Of a DNA stretch of 64,000 bases, positions 28,045 to 36,540 are shown piece by piece. Both the position numbers and the translations under genes were made by a program. The DNA lies in NCBI GenBank assembly GCA_023391895.1, contig JAEWAC010000157.1, positions 1 to 64,000 of the forward strand. The letters are read 5' to 3'. The notes below the pieces were generated by a model. The model had not been told where the DNA came from, made no database searches, and saw only the letters and a list, made by a program, of their open reading frames with translations. Source of the DNA: Bacteroidota bacterium (GTDB taxonomy: Bacteria; Bacteroidota; Bacteroidia; Chitinophagales; Chitinophagaceae). Each line of letters begins with the position of its first letter. Positions within the stretch are counted from its first letter, which is position 1.

Positions 28045-28143
28045 TTAAATTGCCGATGTACCACAAGTGCAGTTAGGTCCGCATAAGCAAATAGTGCAGG
28101 TGCAATTAGGATTGTGGCTGTTAGTTTCAACTGTTGCTTTCAT
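28045..28143 (-). CDS. 32-residue Cys-rich, metallothionein-like peptide
   Basis: A complete short frame, ATG at 28143 to TAA at 28045. It begins MKATVETNSHNPN and then carries six cysteines spaced C-x-C-x2-C-x-C-x3-C-x-C (positions 14, 16, 19, 21, 25, 27), ending GTSAI. No signal peptide or membrane span. The C-x-C/C-x2-C spacing and absence of aromatic residues resemble metallothioneins; metal binding is inference. A hairpin follows the stop codon, and a TAGTTTTG element lies 38 bases before the start. It is in a different register from the DJ-1 frame that overlaps it. It may also be an uncharacterised ribosomal peptide. Confidence 0.65.
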   Translation of the reverse strand: MKATVETNSHNPNCTCTICLCGPNCTCGTSAI

Positions 28144-28159
28144 GATTGTAGTTTTTAAT

Positions 28160-28189
28160 TGTGATGAATAATTTGATCACACAAAACTA
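28160..28189 (-). promoter_or_regulatory. Candidate promoter and operator of the Cys-rich peptide gene
   Basis: Read on the minus strand, TAGTTTTG (28182-28189) fits the Bacteroidota -7 pattern TAnnTTTG; no good -33 box is visible. An inverted repeat TGTGAT-N10-ATCACA (28160-28181) lies directly downstream, between the -7 box and the start codon, where a repressor could bind. Confidence 0.35.
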
Positions 28190-28406
28190 CTTTCAGATCG
28201 AGGCAGTGGCTTTACAGAATTGAGGGAATGAGTTATATAATTTTGTCAATTGCTTTTTGAATTAAAGTGCGAAGACTTCTACTATCTATTCTTCATTATT
28301 AGCACCATAAACAGATATACTATGGCTTTTTAAAAGTAAATCATGGTGCCACCTGCAAGAATGTTCTAAAACATCTTTTAGAAGCTGATGTTCACCATCC
28401 ATCTTT

Positions 28407-28871
28407 TTATAAGCTCATCCTCATTTGTATGATATGGCTGGTAAAACCCTCTTTTTCATACGCTTTTATAGCAGAATGATTTTGGGCATATACTTCCAGA
28501 CGCATTTCCTTTACGCCTCTTGCTTGGACCAGCTTTTTTAGTTCTTTGATAATAAGTCCATTGATGCCCTTTCCCCTGTAATCCGGATGCACATACATCA
28601 GTCCCAGATAAGCATGCTGCTGGTGTTTCAGATAAGGCTTTGCGGCCTCAATCCTCGCAAAGCCACAGGCCAGCAATGTACCTCCCTGGCCGGCTACCAC
28701 CCAATCAACCTGTGGGTCAGTCATCATTTTCCGGATATCATAATACCGGACACCTTCCTCTTTAAGCATGGGTTCAAAAGGGCGCTCGGCACTAATAACC
28801 CCTTGTTCAAACTGAAGTAACTGCTCCACATCATGCAGGTTTGCCCTTCTGATAATTATCTCTTGCTTCAT
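28407..28871 (-). CDS. GNAT family N-acetyltransferase
   Basis: 154 residues from the ATG at 28871, opening KQEIIIRRANLHDVEQLL; the longer frame to 28940 is not needed. GNAT fold with motif A YLGLMYVHPDYRGKGINGLI (acetyl-CoA pyrophosphate loop R-G-K-G-I-N) and the closing NHSAIKAYEKEGFTSH. Substrate unknown. Flanked by spacers, likely monocistronic. Confidence 0.88.
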   Translation of the reverse strand: MKQEIIIRRANLHDVEQLLQFEQGVISAERPFEPMLKEEGVRYYDIRKMMTDPQVDWVVAGQGGTLLACGFARIEAAKPYLKHQQHAYLGLMYVHPDYRGKGINGLIIKELKKLVQARGVKEMRLEVYAQNHSAIKAYEKEGFTSHIIQMRMSL

Positions 28872-29436
28872 ATAAAAAGAATTTAAAACTAAAAAACTCT
28901 TAGCTAATGGTACAAAAAGAAAATCTCCTAAAATCTCCAATCTTTACAATATCAATGCGTGGAAAGTCTGCAGGAACAGCCTTCAGGATAAACGGATTGA
29001 AATTGCCAGCAAAGAATCATCTTAGTTTCCGAAAATCGATTCCATCCATGTATCAGAAACGCTTTTACCTTTCCATTTGATTATGAATGATCTTTGCCAG
29101 GAGCAGTCATTCCTAAAATAAATACTTCAAGTGCAGGTTGCTCGTGCATATACATTTTTAAAATCGGCAACAAAAAGCCTTGGACAGAAAATTCCTTTTA
29201 TTCATCCAAATGCAGTGATCTATATCATCAAATAGGAAATCCCCAAATGGACTACAACCGATATTACAACTCAATTCAGTAAAAATGAATGCTTTTAGCC
29301 ATGCATGTCCTCTAAAACCTTGTGGGTTAATGAATGGAGCACCAGCCTGAAACCATGGTTAGCAATAACTTGCCTAGACCATCATCTGGCAGCCCCGCTT
29401 TGAACCTACGCTGATAGCAGTTCTAACCCTTTTAGC
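28872..29436. other. Spacer, no supported gene
   Basis: About 560 bases. A short minus-strand frame ending near 29089 reads like a gene fragment (LEVFILGMTAPGKDHS) but has no recognisable family. Nothing else stands out. Confidence 0.35.
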
Positions 29437-29925
29437 TTATTGAATCCAGGTCATATAAAATTCTTCTTCATCCGTATTTTCATCTATATGTGTTTCCTGA
29501 ATCCTGAAACCATGTTTCTGATAAAAGTGAACTGCCTTTTTGTTTTTAATATATACCTTTAAGTGTAATTCACGCTTCAGTTCCTTTGCTTTTTCGATCA
29601 ACCTGCTTCCTATACCCATCTGTTGCGCTTCGGGATGAATAAAAAGAGCAGCCACATGGTTTTTTACCAATGAGATGAAACCAGTGATGTTACCATTTTT
29701 ATCTTTATAAATCCAGGTTTCTGCTTGAGGGAGATAGATTTCTTTCATTGCTGGTGCCTGATCCAGCCAATAGTCAGCAGCAATAAAGTCATGCGCAGTT
29801 TTTGAACTTTCGATCCAGATACTAATCACTTCATCAACCTCTTTACCATTCGCCAATTGATCTAGAGCATATCCATCCTGAGCTGTTTTCATATAGATTA
29901 AAATTAAGTCTTTAGTTCTATTCAT
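29437..29925 (-). CDS. GNAT family N-acetyltransferase, YjaB-like
   Basis: 162 residues from the ATG at 29925; ATG at 29892 is an alternative giving 151. Features of the YjaB-like subgroup: DEVISIWIESSKTAHDFI, DYWLDQAPAMKEIYLPQAETW, HVAALFIHPEAQQMGIGSRL (motif A) and KKAVHFYQKHGF (motif B). The DFI/LP region is characteristic of YjaB, which acetylates small amines or peptides. The N-terminus before ISIW is short and unusual, so the start is uncertain. Confidence 0.83.
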   Translation of the reverse strand: MNRTKDLILIYMKTAQDGYALDQLANGKEVDEVISIWIESSKTAHDFIAADYWLDQAPAMKEIYLPQAETWIYKDKNGNITGFISLVKNHVAALFIHPEAQQMGIGSRLIEKAKELKRELHLKVYIKNKKAVHFYQKHGFRIQETHIDENTDEEEFYMTWIQ

Positions 29926-30080
29926 TTTTTTTACGCCTGGTCTTTAACCAACAAGGAAACAATTGTTTAAGTTCCGGTTTACAAGTGTTGTTGATGCAGG
30001 TTTATACCCATAAAAGCTCTGTTAACTTTTTCCGTATCACACCTACCTGCACAAAGCTTTCTGAATAGCGCTCTTTCTTT

Positions 30081-31625
30081 CTACTTGAATGCAATTTTAT
30101 TTAATAACTCACGACATTTTCCAATTTCATTTCCAATGTATGATATATGGTTGTCAGGACGCAAAAGGACATAAAAATCAGCTTCTTTCCCAAATAAGGC
30201 TTTTGGAATTTCCTGGAAGTTGAGCGTTGTTAGTGTGATTGAGGTAACACCAATCTCATGGAACTGGCTTTTATCTTTATGTCCGAAGAACAATAATTTA
30301 AAAACAGGAGCTGTTAAATAACTGAATATTTGTGTTCCGTCCGAAAAAATAAAATAATGCATCCGGTCACCGGCTTTTACTTTTCCTACTGAACTTTTTA
30401 TGGTGAGATCGCTGTTAGGATAGGCAATTCCAATTTGGGAGAGCAAAGGGAAAATCTGTTGTTTTATGAATTCTTTTTTTGTCATCCACTGTAGCAATAA
30501 TGGAAAGAAGTTCAGCCGTAAAAAATTCCAGAAAGGGTTAATACCTGACATAATATCAAACATCCTATCTGTTGTCCGCAGCAGCCGTTTGGCATTTTCA
30601 GAACGCTCCGTGTCGTAAGTCTTTAACACATCGGCTTTCATCTCCCCCCTTAGTACATAAGCTATTTTCCATGCTAAATTATAGGTATCCTGTATGCCTG
30701 TATTCATGCCTTGCCCGCCTGCAGGTGTATGGATATGCGCCGCATCTCCCGCAATAAAACAGCGCCCCTGTATAAAGGCATTTGATTTACGGCTATGTAC
30801 TTTATAGGTAGAAAACCACTGTAACGCTTCAAATTCAACAGGCGACGCAACAGACGCTCTAATCTTTTGTTCAACGTCAGCAAACTCGAACTGATGGTCA
30901 AAGTCTTTCACCTCCGGTAAAATGCCTACGATTCGGTAATGACCCACACCTTCCATGGGAAAGAAAAGCACAAAGCCCTTCTTTATCATGTACATATACA
31001 CCTCATCTTTGTTGATGACAGGGCTTTTCAAAATAACATCAGCTACATAAAACAGTTTTGGCTCTGTGGTGCCTTCAAAGGACAAGCCAAGCTGATGCCT
31101 TACCTTACTACCGGCACCATCACATCCCACTAAATAGGCTGCTTGGATTTTTTGCACTGGTTGGCCACTCTTTTTGCAAGATACTGTTACAGCCTGCTCA
31201 TTTTGTTCTAATTGAATAAGTTCTGTATTCCATTCTATGCTTTCTCCGTGTTCAGCAAGATAAGCGGCCAAAAGCTTTTCCGTTTTACTTTGTTCAAAAG
31301 AAAGAGCAAACGGAAAGGGGCTCAAGCCTTCACCCAACCCATTAATGTTTATTGCCGTTACTTTCTTCCCCTTATTGAATAAGTTCAAAGCTGTAGTTAC
31401 CCTACCTCCTTCTATGGCATTTTCAGCTATTCCAAGTTCTTGAAAAATTTCAAGGGTTCTCGCCTGCACAACAATAGCTTTAGAAAGGGTTGTAGCCTCA
31501 GCATTCTTTTCAAGAATCACAAAATCAATATTCAGCCTTAGGAGTTGCGCAGCCATGCTTAAGCCCGTTGGTCCAGCACCAATAATGATAACCTGTGTTT
31601 TTATAAAACCACCGGAATTGTCCAT
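30081..31625 (-). CDS. FAD-dependent aromatic-type monooxygenase (PHBH fold)
   Basis: 514 residues. N-terminal GxGxxG dinucleotide loop IIIGAGPTGLSMAAQLL, the DG motif VGCDGAGSKVRHQLG (about residue 165), and the GD motif CFIAGDAAHIHTPAGGQGMN (about 285), all hallmarks of group A flavin hydroxylases such as phenol or 3-(3-hydroxyphenyl)propionate hydroxylases. The C-terminal part is a thioredoxin-like tail, shorter than in full MhpA. No other aromatic degradation gene is near, so the substrate may be a xenobiotic or antibiotic (inference). Confidence 0.88.
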   Translation of the reverse strand: MDNSGGFIKTQVIIIGAGPTGLSMAAQLLRLNIDFVILEKNAEATTLSKAIVVQARTLEIFQELGIAENAIEGGRVTTALNLFNKGKKVTAININGLGEGLSPFPFALSFEQSKTEKLLAAYLAEHGESIEWNTELIQLEQNEQAVTVSCKKSGQPVQKIQAAYLVGCDGAGSKVRHQLGLSFEGTTEPKLFYVADVILKSPVINKDEVYMYMIKKGFVLFFPMEGVGHYRIVGILPEVKDFDHQFEFADVEQKIRASVASPVEFEALQWFSTYKVHSRKSNAFIQGRCFIAGDAAHIHTPAGGQGMNTGIQDTYNLAWKIAYVLRGEMKADVLKTYDTERSENAKRLLRTTDRMFDIMSGINPFWNFLRLNFFPLLLQWMTKKEFIKQQIFPLLSQIGIAYPNSDLTIKSSVGKVKAGDRMHYFIFSDGTQIFSYLTAPVFKLLFFGHKDKSQFHEIGVTSITLTTLNFQEIPKALFGKEADFYVLLRPDNHISYIGNEIGKCRELLNKIAFK

Positions 31626-31806
31626 CGTTATTTATTGTAATGCCTGAGGCTTTTATCGGATAACGCACTACGACCAACGTATTACTGTCAATGATGGAAT
31701 TTTATTACTTTATAGCTCTACTAAGTTACAAAAGCTAAATAGAATTGTCCATTGCCATTAAACGCTATACTTGTCACAAACCTCAACAACTACCGCTTGC
31801 ATAAAA

Positions 31807-31963
31807 ATGGCATCTCCTAAGAAGCAAGGAAAGCAAAATAATTCCGACGAGCCTCCCCTACTTTCGAGTATCTGAACGGGTGCCAAAGGAGAATTTCTAC
31901 CACCGGCTTTATGCTGTAAATTGTCCATTTAAATTAATGATGCTGGTTTCGAACATTGAGTGA
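31807..31963 (+). pseudogene. N-terminal remnant of an IS1182-like transposase
   Basis: An ATG at 31807 opens SPKKQGKQNNSDEPPLL; after one frameshift the sequence continues YFRVSERVPKENFYHRL, then after an apparent internal deletion PFKLMMLVSNIE. The motif SERVPxENFYRRL and FFKLMLV are familiar from IS1182-group transposases. No catalytic region or terminal repeats are left. Confidence 0.45.
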
Positions 31964-32010
31964 GTGGCATTTCGTCAATAGTGGTTGCCTGTTTTAAAAT
32001 TAGATTTAAT

Positions 32011-32556
32011 TTACGATTGATGGGCTGCATTATTTTGCAGTTCACTAAACTGTTGCTTTGTAAGCCTATATTGAAGAACAATTTTACTTGTACCAAATTC
32101 TTTTAGCCCGTTGTTCAGGAGTACTCTTTGGGATGCTTTATTCTCTGCATGGCATTCGGCAAATATCATTGCAAGGTTCAACTTTTCAAATCCAAACCTT
32201 AGAATTGCCGCGGTGGCTTCAGTGGCAATTCCTTTCCCCCAAAAAGGCTCTGCCACCCAGTAACCTAACTGGGCAATATCATTTTGATTATTTAAATGCA
32301 GGCCTATTTCACCTATGAGTTCTTTACTTTCCTGGAAAGTAATGGTAAAAACATAACGCACTTTGTTTTTGAATCCTTGAACAACATAGCTTATCCTAAA
32401 AACTGCATCAGGCTCACTATAAGGATAAGGAATGTTCAAAACATAGTCAGAAATCTTCTTATTGTTAGCGTATTTTACCAAAAAAGGGATATCCTCAATT
32501 GTGATTTTCCTGAGCTTCAGTCTACTGGTGTTTAGTTCTGGGAAAATGTCTATCAT
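32011..32556 (-). CDS. GNAT family N-acetyltransferase (RimJ/RimL type)
   Basis: 181 residues from the ATG at 32556; a TTG one codon earlier is unlikely. N-terminal ELNTSRLKLRKITIED, then ELIGEIGLHLNNQNDIAQLGYWV, acetyl-CoA loop PFWGKGIATEATAAILRFGFEKLN and closing CHAENKASQRVLLNNGLKEFG, all typical of the RimJ/RimL-like branch. It probably acetylates a protein N-terminus or a small molecule. Isolated, flanked by IS remnants on both sides. Confidence 0.9.
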   Translation of the reverse strand: MIDIFPELNTSRLKLRKITIEDIPFLVKYANNKKISDYVLNIPYPYSEPDAVFRISYVVQGFKNKVRYVFTITFQESKELIGEIGLHLNNQNDIAQLGYWVAEPFWGKGIATEATAAILRFGFEKLNLAMIFAECHAENKASQRVLLNNGLKEFGTSKIVLQYRLTKQQFSELQNNAAHQS

Positions 32557-32716
32557 CAAGATTGGATGTATTGATACATACTGCCCACAACAGCAAACAG
32601 AGTAATATGTGTGTTATCAATCATTTGGAGATACATAAATCTTATACGCTTTTACCTTAGCCAACTCCCTTCTTTACAAAAGTACCCTTTTTTGTACCGC
32701 CAGAGGACTGACATAG

Positions 32717-33530
32717 CCAGGGCAAACGCATCTTAATTTTTTTGGGGTGAGTAGTTGGCGGACCTAGTTGTTGTCCCAGCCGGCTTTGTGTCGTTTGTTT
32801 TTCATGGAGCGTTTAGCTGTTTTCTCTGCTTTGAGCAGGTTGAGCGCGATTGCGGGTAATGAGACAACGTTTTCCCCCGCATGGCCAGCACGTTTCGGGC
32901 TTTGATCTTCATGAAAGACCACATCCAACGTCCAGGGCAGGTGGCTTTCAATGCCCCAATGGCTACAAATAGGGTGATTGAAACTGGCCGCATCCGCTGA
33001 GAGGCTGCTGGTGTAGTCGCGGAGGGCTGCTTGCCTTTCACTGCCAGGATGAAATCGGCTCCCTGTTCAACGATTACTTGGGCGCCTTCCCGCTGGCAGC
33101 CCAGAGCATCCGGGGTGACCATGCCGCCCTTTAACGCCAGTACTTTTAAGAGGAAAGGCATGGCGCTAATCGCAATTGGTTTTCGCCTCTACTTTCACCG
33201 CCGCCAGCAGCAGCCCATTGGCCTTACTCCCGGCACCCAGCAGGGAAAACACCCGGTTGAAAGTACCGGGAATACCAGCCGGTAGTTCCAGGTACTGTCT
33301 GAGCCACGCTTCTTTCGTCTCCCCATAGCGCTCCATTTCGTTCCAGTCATCACAGCCACTCCAAACCGCCGCCATGGTGATAAACAAAATAGCAGAGAAC
33401 TGATGCCGTCTCTTTCGCTCCACCCACGGGTCAACCAGCGCCTCAAAATGCGCAAAGAAACTGGACATAACGCCTTTTCAACACAGCCATTGCCTTTTTC
33501 CCAATCAAATTTTAGATGCGTTTGCCCTGG
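32717..33530 (-). mobile_element. ISAs1-family deletion derivative with both ends intact
   Basis: Inverted ends CCAGGGCAAACGCATCT at 32717-32733 and, inverted, at 33514-33530. Inside is a shortened, frameshifted ISAs1-type transposase. The flanks show no matching target duplication. The element is 814 bp, shorter than a typical ISAs1 element of about 1.2 kb. Confidence 0.75.
32802..33468 (-). pseudogene. ISAs1-family transposase, truncated and frameshifted
   Basis: The N-terminal part (start 33468) reads FFAHFEALVDPWVERKRRHQ and CDDWNEMERYGETKEAWLR up to a region ending FNRVFSLLG. An internal deletion then joins it to KANGLLLAAVKVEAKTN. After a frameshift near 33160 the middle part continues with LKVLALKGGMVTPDALGCQ and ADFILAVKGKQP. 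The region normally holding the AIDGKTLRG catalytic Asp is missing, so the enzyme cannot be active. Confidence 0.8.
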
Positions 33531-33953
33531 GAATTAAACTCTTCTTATTGTATATATCATAAACAAACGTTATCGTTTCCAGCAATGGGGCTACACTTGG
33601 AATAACATATTACTTGCGCCAGTTCAGCGATAGCATCAATATCCAAGTGATGATCTGCACAATAAACAAAGCAGTTCAGCATGATATCATCAGAATAAGT
33701 CATTTCTACCTTGCAGAAAACAGCTGCACCATTTTGATCAACCAAAAAGGTCAGGTCATCTTCCGGAGCAAAGCTACCCCGCGTCCTTATTTACAGGTCA
33801 GCAAAAAAGTCAATTATACTGTCTACACTGTCGGCTACATATCATTTCATAACAGTACTTTAAAAGGAAAGGATAATTTTTACCCGCCCTTAATTTTGAC
33901 TAGATCCGATTTGTCTATTTAATTGTAATCCCATCCATTTTTATGAGCCATTG
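33531..33953. other. Spacer with a possible short coding remnant
   Basis: About 420 bases. On the minus strand, near 33557-33790, a frame without a proper start reads SFAPEDDLTFLVDQNGAAVF and onward, which could be the tail of a lost exported protein. No family can be assigned with confidence. Confidence 0.3.
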
Positions 33954-36533
33954 CTATCGGCCCGTGCCCGCATTGATCAGTCTGCCAAAAAACAGGCTGT
34001 TTGCCAGCAACTTGTTGGTGCCGTACCAAAACGCCCTGAAGTTGGTATCATCGGTAAAGGCGATGATCCGGCCATTGCCCACGGTCTTTACGGCAACCGC
34101 AGGTGCTTTACTTAATAGCGCCGGGAAATTTTTAGGCAGGTAGCCGGAAAGTAAGGGGTGGGCTGAGAATTTTGCAGGGTAATTATATTTGCCTAAAGCA
34201 GAATCCTTAATCACCAGTTCGGTGCTTTTCCAGTAAGGAATCGTGCTTTTAGCGTAACCATAAAATAAGGGATGGGTGAGATCTGCGGTTATTTCAACGA
34301 TAGATCCAGGGATGCCTGCGGCTCTTTGGGATAATACATAATCCTGGTAAACACCACTACCCTCAGACTTTTGTTTGGCATAATCCAATTTCAGCAAGCC
34401 TGCTTTATCCAAGAAATTTAAGGCCCTTTCATATCCCACAATTACGCCACCCCCTTCAACCCAGGCTTTTAATTTGGGAATAAAAGTTTCCGGCAGGCTG
34501 CTGTAATCGCCATCCACCAATACAAGCGTATTATATCTTGAAATATCTGCACCGGCCACTGTTTCAACCGGGATAATCGCACCGGGAATCTTATAACGCT
34601 GATCCAGCAGGTGCCACAACTGGCCGACACTAACACCATCCATTCTTCCGCCACCCAAAATACATACGGACGGTTTTTGAACCCGCTGAAATGTGTTGCT
34701 ACCCAGGTGGGTTCCTTCCACCGTACTGCCGGAGTGGATCGCATAAAAAGTTACGCCCATGGACTCCGCGGCAATCTTTTTCAGTAAGTCATACAAGTCT
34801 TCAGGGTGGATAGTTTGATTGGCCACCGAAATTAAAATAGTGCCTCTTGTGAAAGCGGGACCACCAGGAATCGTAAATGGCTTGCTGGCTGCTTTTGCAA
34901 TTACACCCTTCTCCATGAGCGCATATAGGGCTTTTGGTGCATAATAACTACCCCAATCAAATGCATAGGCATACTGGCTTATGCCTCCTTCCACTTTACC
35001 GGAAGGCACATGATTGAGCTCAAACAATGGGCCCAAGAGCGATTTGTTATAGGTTGCTGCATTCAGTTGTTCCAAGTCCTGGTTAAAAGCCAGCGGAAAG
35101 GTCCAACCGGAAATATCATAAAATAAACTATCCTTGAATGAAGTTCGTTTTTCAAAAATGGACTGGATTAAACGGTACTGCGGTTGTGCCAATGGAACGA
35201 TGTAGGAAGCGTTACTTTGGAAGCGCTGATGATTGATTACTTTATCCTCTTTCAATCGGTATACATTGACACCATGTCTGTGCAATACTTCCGCCAGGTG
35301 ATAGGTACTGGCTTTATCATAAGCAGAACCAAAAACAAAAGCTTTAACCGCATCTTTACCGGCCTCTGCTAATGCCGTTTCATAATATTTTCTTTGGTAT
35401 GCCAGCAGCTCTTTTCGCAAAGCCACTCCTGCCTTAATCGTAGATAGTGAGCCCGTAAATTGATTCCGCACACCTTGCGGAAATGTAACTACTCCGTTAT
35501 CAGATTGCTGTGCATACCCTCTAGACGAAGCCTGCTCGAATAACATGGCCACGCCACCATTAAAATCTACATACGTAGGTCCGCGGCCATTATAATAATC
35601 ATCATAGCCTTCCTTTGATGTATATAAGGTGCCTATCGCATCAAAGCCCCTGGCATGATATACAGCAATCTTTTCGGTTAGCTCCTGGTTTTCTGCCGGG
35701 ATCAGTGGATGCACGCGGTTCGGTTCACCTGGTGAGAAATGAAAAGTGGCGTTGGTGCCTTGTTCGTGCAGGTCAATAAAAATATTAGGCTTCCACTCCT
35801 GTAATTTGGCAATCCGCGCCTGCGATTCCGGTTGCTGCAAGGGCAGCCAGTCCCGGTTCAAGTCAAACCAGTAATGATTGGTTCGGCCACCAGGCCAGGC
35901 TTCTGCGTGTTCCCGGGTTTGGGGGTCATCATTGAAAGTGGACCAGCGGTGCGCATTCACCCAAGTAGAAAAGCGCTGTAATCCATCGGGATTCTCGCTC
36001 GGGTCGATAAAGATAACAGCGTCCTTCAACCACTTTTCGATTTCCGGGCCCTGGGCTGCTGCCAGGTGGTAAATCGTCAGCAAAGCACTGTTGCTGCCAC
36101 TGGCTTCATTGCCATGGATACTATGTCCCAGCCAAATAAAGACGGGTTGCTTGTCAATGTCTACGGAAGCAGCAGTTGCAGGATCCACCAATTTCTGGTG
36201 CGCAGCTTTTATTTCTGCCAGCCTTTTTTGATTTTCTTCAGAAGTAATAATTAATAGAGACAATGGCCTCCCTTCATGCGTTTTACCAAATACTTCAAAA
36301 TGGATACGGGGGGATTGCTCGGCAATACTTTTAGCATAATAAAACAATTGGTCATGACTCACATGCTTTTCTCCCGGAACATATCCCAGTAACGTTTCCG
36401 GGGTTGGAATTTTGGGATTATAAGAAACGGAACTGGAAAGATAATAGGATGATAAGGTTTGTGCCTGAACACGGCGAAGCCCTCCGTTCAAAAACAAAAA
36501 GAATATTAAAAAAAGTAGGTTGATTGTTCTCAT
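33954..36533 (-). CDS. M14 family zinc carboxypeptidase (secreted)
   Basis: 859 residues. Signal peptide 1-24 (ending RRVQAQ). The peptidase M14 domain covers about 50-400, with zinc ligands in LGHSIHGNEASGSN (HxxE) and the later IDLHEQGTNATFHF (His), plus SENPDGLQRF. The remaining 450 residues include a DJ-1-like or glutamine-amidotransferase-like region (VCILGGGRMDGVSVGQLW). It is the last gene of the second Sus operon; seven bases separate it from the PLP enzyme upstream. Likely trims peptides in the periplasm or outside. Confidence 0.9.
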   Translation of the reverse strand: MRTINLLFLIFFLFLNGGLRRVQAQTLSSYYLSSSVSYNPKIPTPETLLGYVPGEKHVSHDQLFYYAKSIAEQSPRIHFEVFGKTHEGRPLSLLIITSEENQKRLAEIKAAHQKLVDPATAASVDIDKQPVFIWLGHSIHGNEASGSNSALLTIYHLAAAQGPEIEKWLKDAVIFIDPSENPDGLQRFSTWVNAHRWSTFNDDPQTREHAEAWPGGRTNHYWFDLNRDWLPLQQPESQARIAKLQEWKPNIFIDLHEQGTNATFHFSPGEPNRVHPLIPAENQELTEKIAVYHARGFDAIGTLYTSKEGYDDYYNGRGPTYVDFNGGVAMLFEQASSRGYAQQSDNGVVTFPQGVRNQFTGSLSTIKAGVALRKELLAYQRKYYETALAEAGKDAVKAFVFGSAYDKASTYHLAEVLHRHGVNVYRLKEDKVINHQRFQSNASYIVPLAQPQYRLIQSIFEKRTSFKDSLFYDISGWTFPLAFNQDLEQLNAATYNKSLLGPLFELNHVPSGKVEGGISQYAYAFDWGSYYAPKALYALMEKGVIAKAASKPFTIPGGPAFTRGTILISVANQTIHPEDLYDLLKKIAAESMGVTFYAIHSGSTVEGTHLGSNTFQRVQKPSVCILGGGRMDGVSVGQLWHLLDQRYKIPGAIIPVETVAGADISRYNTLVLVDGDYSSLPETFIPKLKAWVEGGGVIVGYERALNFLDKAGLLKLDYAKQKSEGSGVYQDYVLSQRAAGIPGSIVEITADLTHPLFYGYAKSTIPYWKSTELVIKDSALGKYNYPAKFSAHPLLSGYLPKNFPALLSKAPAVAVKTVGNGRIIAFTDDTNFRAFWYGTNKLLANSLFFGRLINAGTGR

Positions 36534-36540
36534 GTAATGG

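Noticed and set aside
27945..28130. N-terminal extension of the DJ-1 protein
   Set aside because: It overlaps the Cys-rich peptide gene in another register, and the DJ-1 fold begins at the ATG at 27944.
28160..28181. CRP/FNR site
   Set aside because: The arms look right but ten bases separate the 6-mers, whereas CRP sites need a much shorter spacer.
33614..33922. 102-codon plus-strand frame
   Set aside because: No recognisable motif, and the opposite strand has a better protein-like fragment in the same place.
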